The notes beneath the pieces are model-generated. The model was given only the letters and a program-made list of their open reading frames with translations, made no database searches and was not told the origin of the DNA. A stretch of DNA of 64,000 bases from Sporosarcina sp. D27 (GTDB taxonomy: Bacteria > Bacillota > Bacilli > Bacillales_A > Planococcaceae). The position numbers were made by a program, and so were the translations under genes. The DNA lies in NCBI RefSeq assembly GCF_000586555.1, contig NZ_AZUC01000016.1:1-64000 (forward strand), given 5' to 3'. Shown piece by piece: positions 62,339-64,000 of the stretch (position 1 is the first letter of the stretch; the number at the start of each line of letters is the position of its first letter).

Positions 62339-62353
62339 AACAGGAGGTCCATC

Positions 62354-63313
62354 ATGGGCAATGAATATCCGAATCACAAACTGAAACTTTTTACGTTGAA
62401 CGCAAACGAACCTTTAGCGAAAGAAGTAGCTGATGTAATTGGACGACCACTCGGCGAATGCTCTGTAAAGCGTTTCAGTGATGGAGAAGTTCAAATTAAT
62501 ATCGAAGAAAGCATTCGGGGCTGTGATGTTTTCGTAATTCAATCGACATCGAATCCTGTTAATGACAACTTAATGGAGCTCCTTATTATGATTGACGCAT
62601 TGCGTCGAGCGTCTGCACGGACGATTAACGTTGTTATGCCCTACTATGGTTACGCACGTCAGGATCGTAAAGCTCGTTCACGTGAGCCGATTACAGCAAA
62701 ACTCGTTGCCAACTTGCTTGAGAAAGCTGGAGCGGATCGCGTAATTGCAATGGACCTTCACGCACCACAGATTCAAGGATTCTTCGATATTCCTATTGAT
62801 CACTTGGTTGCAGTACCTTTGCTATCAGATTACTTCAAAAATCAGGGATTCAAGGGTGACGATATCGTTATCGTATCTCCAGATCATGGCGGAGTGACAC
62901 GAGCTCGTAAAATGGCAGACCGTTTGAAAGCTCCAATTGCAATCATCGACAAACGCCGACCAAAGCCGAATGTCAGTGAAGTGATGAACATTGTTGGGCA
63001 AGTTGATGGTAAAATTGCTATTCTAATCGATGATATCATTGACACAGCGGGTACAATCACTGCAGGTGCAAATGCAATTATTGAAAGCGGAGCTAAAGAA
63101 GTGTATGCATGTTGTACACACCCAGTATTGTCTGGACCTGCTATTCAACGCATTAATGATTCAAAGATTAAAGAATTGGTCATTACAAACACGATTGAAC
63201 TTCCAGAAGACAAGAACTCACCAAAAATTAAGCAACTATCTGTTGCAAAGCTTATGGCTGATGCAATTGTACGTGTCTTTGAAGAGAAGTCAGTCAGCAC
63301 TCTATTCGACTAA
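62354..63313 (+). CDS. prs: Ribose-phosphate pyrophosphokinase
   Basis: 319 aa; makes [46 protein letters not shown] (flexible loop) and the PRPP site [17 protein letters not shown] are complete. AGGAGG upstream; 15 bp after glmU. Confidence 0.98.
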   Translation: MGNEYPNHKLKLFTLNANEPLAKEVADVIGRPLGECSVKRFSDGEVQINIEESIRGCDVFVIQSTSNPVNDNLMELLIMIDALRRASARTINVVMPYYGYARQDRKARSREPITAKLVANLLEKAGADRVIAMDLHAPQIQGFFDIPIDHLVAVPLLSDYFKNQGFKGDDIVIVSPDHGGVTRARKMADRLKAPIAIIDKRRPKPNVSEVMNIVGQVDGKIAILIDDIIDTAGTITAGANAIIESGAKEVYACCTHPVLSGPAIQRINDSKIKELVITNTIELPEDKNSPKIKQLSVAKLMADAIVRVFEEKSVSTLFD

Positions 63314-63349
63314 GCCGACAACATAGCTAGTTGTGAACGTGCATGAAAT

Positions 63350-63375
63350 GTTTTGGAACGTCTTGTAACGGGTAT
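63350..63375 (+). promoter_or_regulatory. Sigma-B-type promoter of ctc
   Basis: GTTTTG (63350-63355), 14-bp spacer, GGGTAT (63370-63375). The sigma-B consensus is GTTTAA-N12-14-GGGTAT, and B. subtilis ctc is a classic sigma-B gene at this position. Confidence 0.75.
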
Positions 63376-63418
63376 TTACTATGTAGGAAAACTTTTATAT
63401 ACAAAGGGGACTAAACAT

Positions 63419-64000
63419 ATGAGTACAGCATTACAGTCAAAAAAACGAGAAACTGCACCACAATCAGCATTGCGTCAATTGCGTCATGAAGGAAAAGTTC
63501 CTTCTGTCGTATACGGTTTTAAAACAGAGTCAACATCAATTACTGTTGAAGAACGAGACCTCATTAAAACGATTCAAGAACATGGTCGTAATGGGGCCTT
63601 TAAATTGGACGTTGACGGAAAGAAAGTAGACGTCATCTTAAGTGACTTTCAGGCAGACGTATTAACAGGGAAAGTCGAACACGCTGACTTCTTGGCAATT
63701 AACATGTCTGAAGAACTTGAAGTAGACGTTACAATCCACCTCTCAGGAGAGTCTGTTGGTGAAAAAGCAGGCGGCGTTGTTCAGCAGCCACTTTGGGAAG
63801 TGAAAGTGAAAGCGAAGCCTTCTGATATTCCAGAGCACATTGATGTGGATGTATCTAAATTGGATATCGGTGAAGCGATTCAAATTTCAGATTTACGTGC
63901 AGGCTCGAAGTATGAAATCCTCAACGAAGACGAAGAAACAGTCGTTCTTATTTCTGCTCCACGGACAGCTGAAGAACTAGAAGCACTCGATGAAGATACT
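63419..64000 (+). CDS. ctc: General stress / 50S ribosomal protein L25 (Ctc), 3' truncated by the window
   Basis: 194 codons are visible and the frame is open at the window end. MSTALQSKKRETAPQSALRQLRHEGKVPSVVYGF is the 5S-rRNA-binding L25 domain (1-90). The TL5/CTC beta-domain (EELEVDVTIHLSGESVGEKAGGVVQQPLWEVKVKAKPSDIPEHIDVDVSKLDIGEAIQISDL) follows. ATG 63419 lies 8 nt after AAAGGGGA. Last gene of the glmU-prs-ctc order. Confidence 0.95.
   Translation, partial: MSTALQSKKRETAPQSALRQLRHEGKVPSVVYGFKTESTSITVEERDLIKTIQEHGRNGAFKLDVDGKKVDVILSDFQADVLTGKVEHADFLAINMSEELEVDVTIHLSGESVGEKAGGVVQQPLWEVKVKAKPSDIPEHIDVDVSKLDIGEAIQISDLRAGSKYEILNEDEETVVLISAPRTAEELEALDEDT

Overview
The window looks like the origin-proximal part of a spore-forming Bacillales chromosome, most likely Sporosarcina or another Planococcaceae (inference from gene content; no search was run). 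It opens on the last bases of a 5S rRNA. It then follows the Bacillus subtilis order guaB-dacA-serS ... SRP RNA-dnaX-yaaK-recR-yaaL-bofA-yaaO-tmk-yaaQ-yaaR-holB-yaaT-yabA-yabB-yazA-rsmI-abrB-metG-tatD-yabE-rnmV-ksgA-veg-sspF-ispE-purR-ridA-spoVG-glmU-prs-ctc. bofA, sspF, spoVG and abrB point to an endospore former.

From 1 to 10.7 kb lie the rRNA end, a 20-bp-period tandem repeat, a divergent glutathione-peroxidase-like gene, guaB and dacA. A MocR-type regulator sits where B. subtilis carries pdxST. A serine T-box precedes serS. A block containing tadA, dgk and dck is inverted relative to B. subtilis and carries an ECF sigma factor with a probable anti-sigma gene.

From 10.7 to 35 kb is accessory DNA absent from the B. 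subtilis locus. It holds a tryptophan-to-anthranilate operon (kynU-kynA-NSS transporter-kynB) and an AT-rich cluster of small genes with one codon-2 nonsense pseudogene. A citA/citR divergent pair and a threonine island (aspartokinase, divergent from hom-thrC-thrB) follow. Next come a DUF2087 regulator with a GIY-YIG protein, two exported proteins, and an Rgg-family regulator divergent from a 17-codon hydrophobic peptide ORF. A tRNA-Ser, the SRP RNA and a large SLH-anchored glycosidase-like protein close the region. The Rgg/peptide pair is the most interesting item: it has the layout of a streptococcal Rgg/SHP pheromone circuit in an organism where this is not commonly described.

From 35 to 64 kb is conserved replication, repair, translation and envelope housekeeping. 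It is interrupted by a SAM-riboswitch-controlled methionine importer operon (metNPQ plus an M20 amidohydrolase). A scarred ridA-spoVG gap holds a dispersed GC-rich repeat and a decayed IS1182-like transposase end. Sigma-specific promoters are readable for spoVG (sigma-H type) and ctc (sigma-B type), and a tandem strong promoter precedes veg. The last gene, ctc/rplY, runs off the window.
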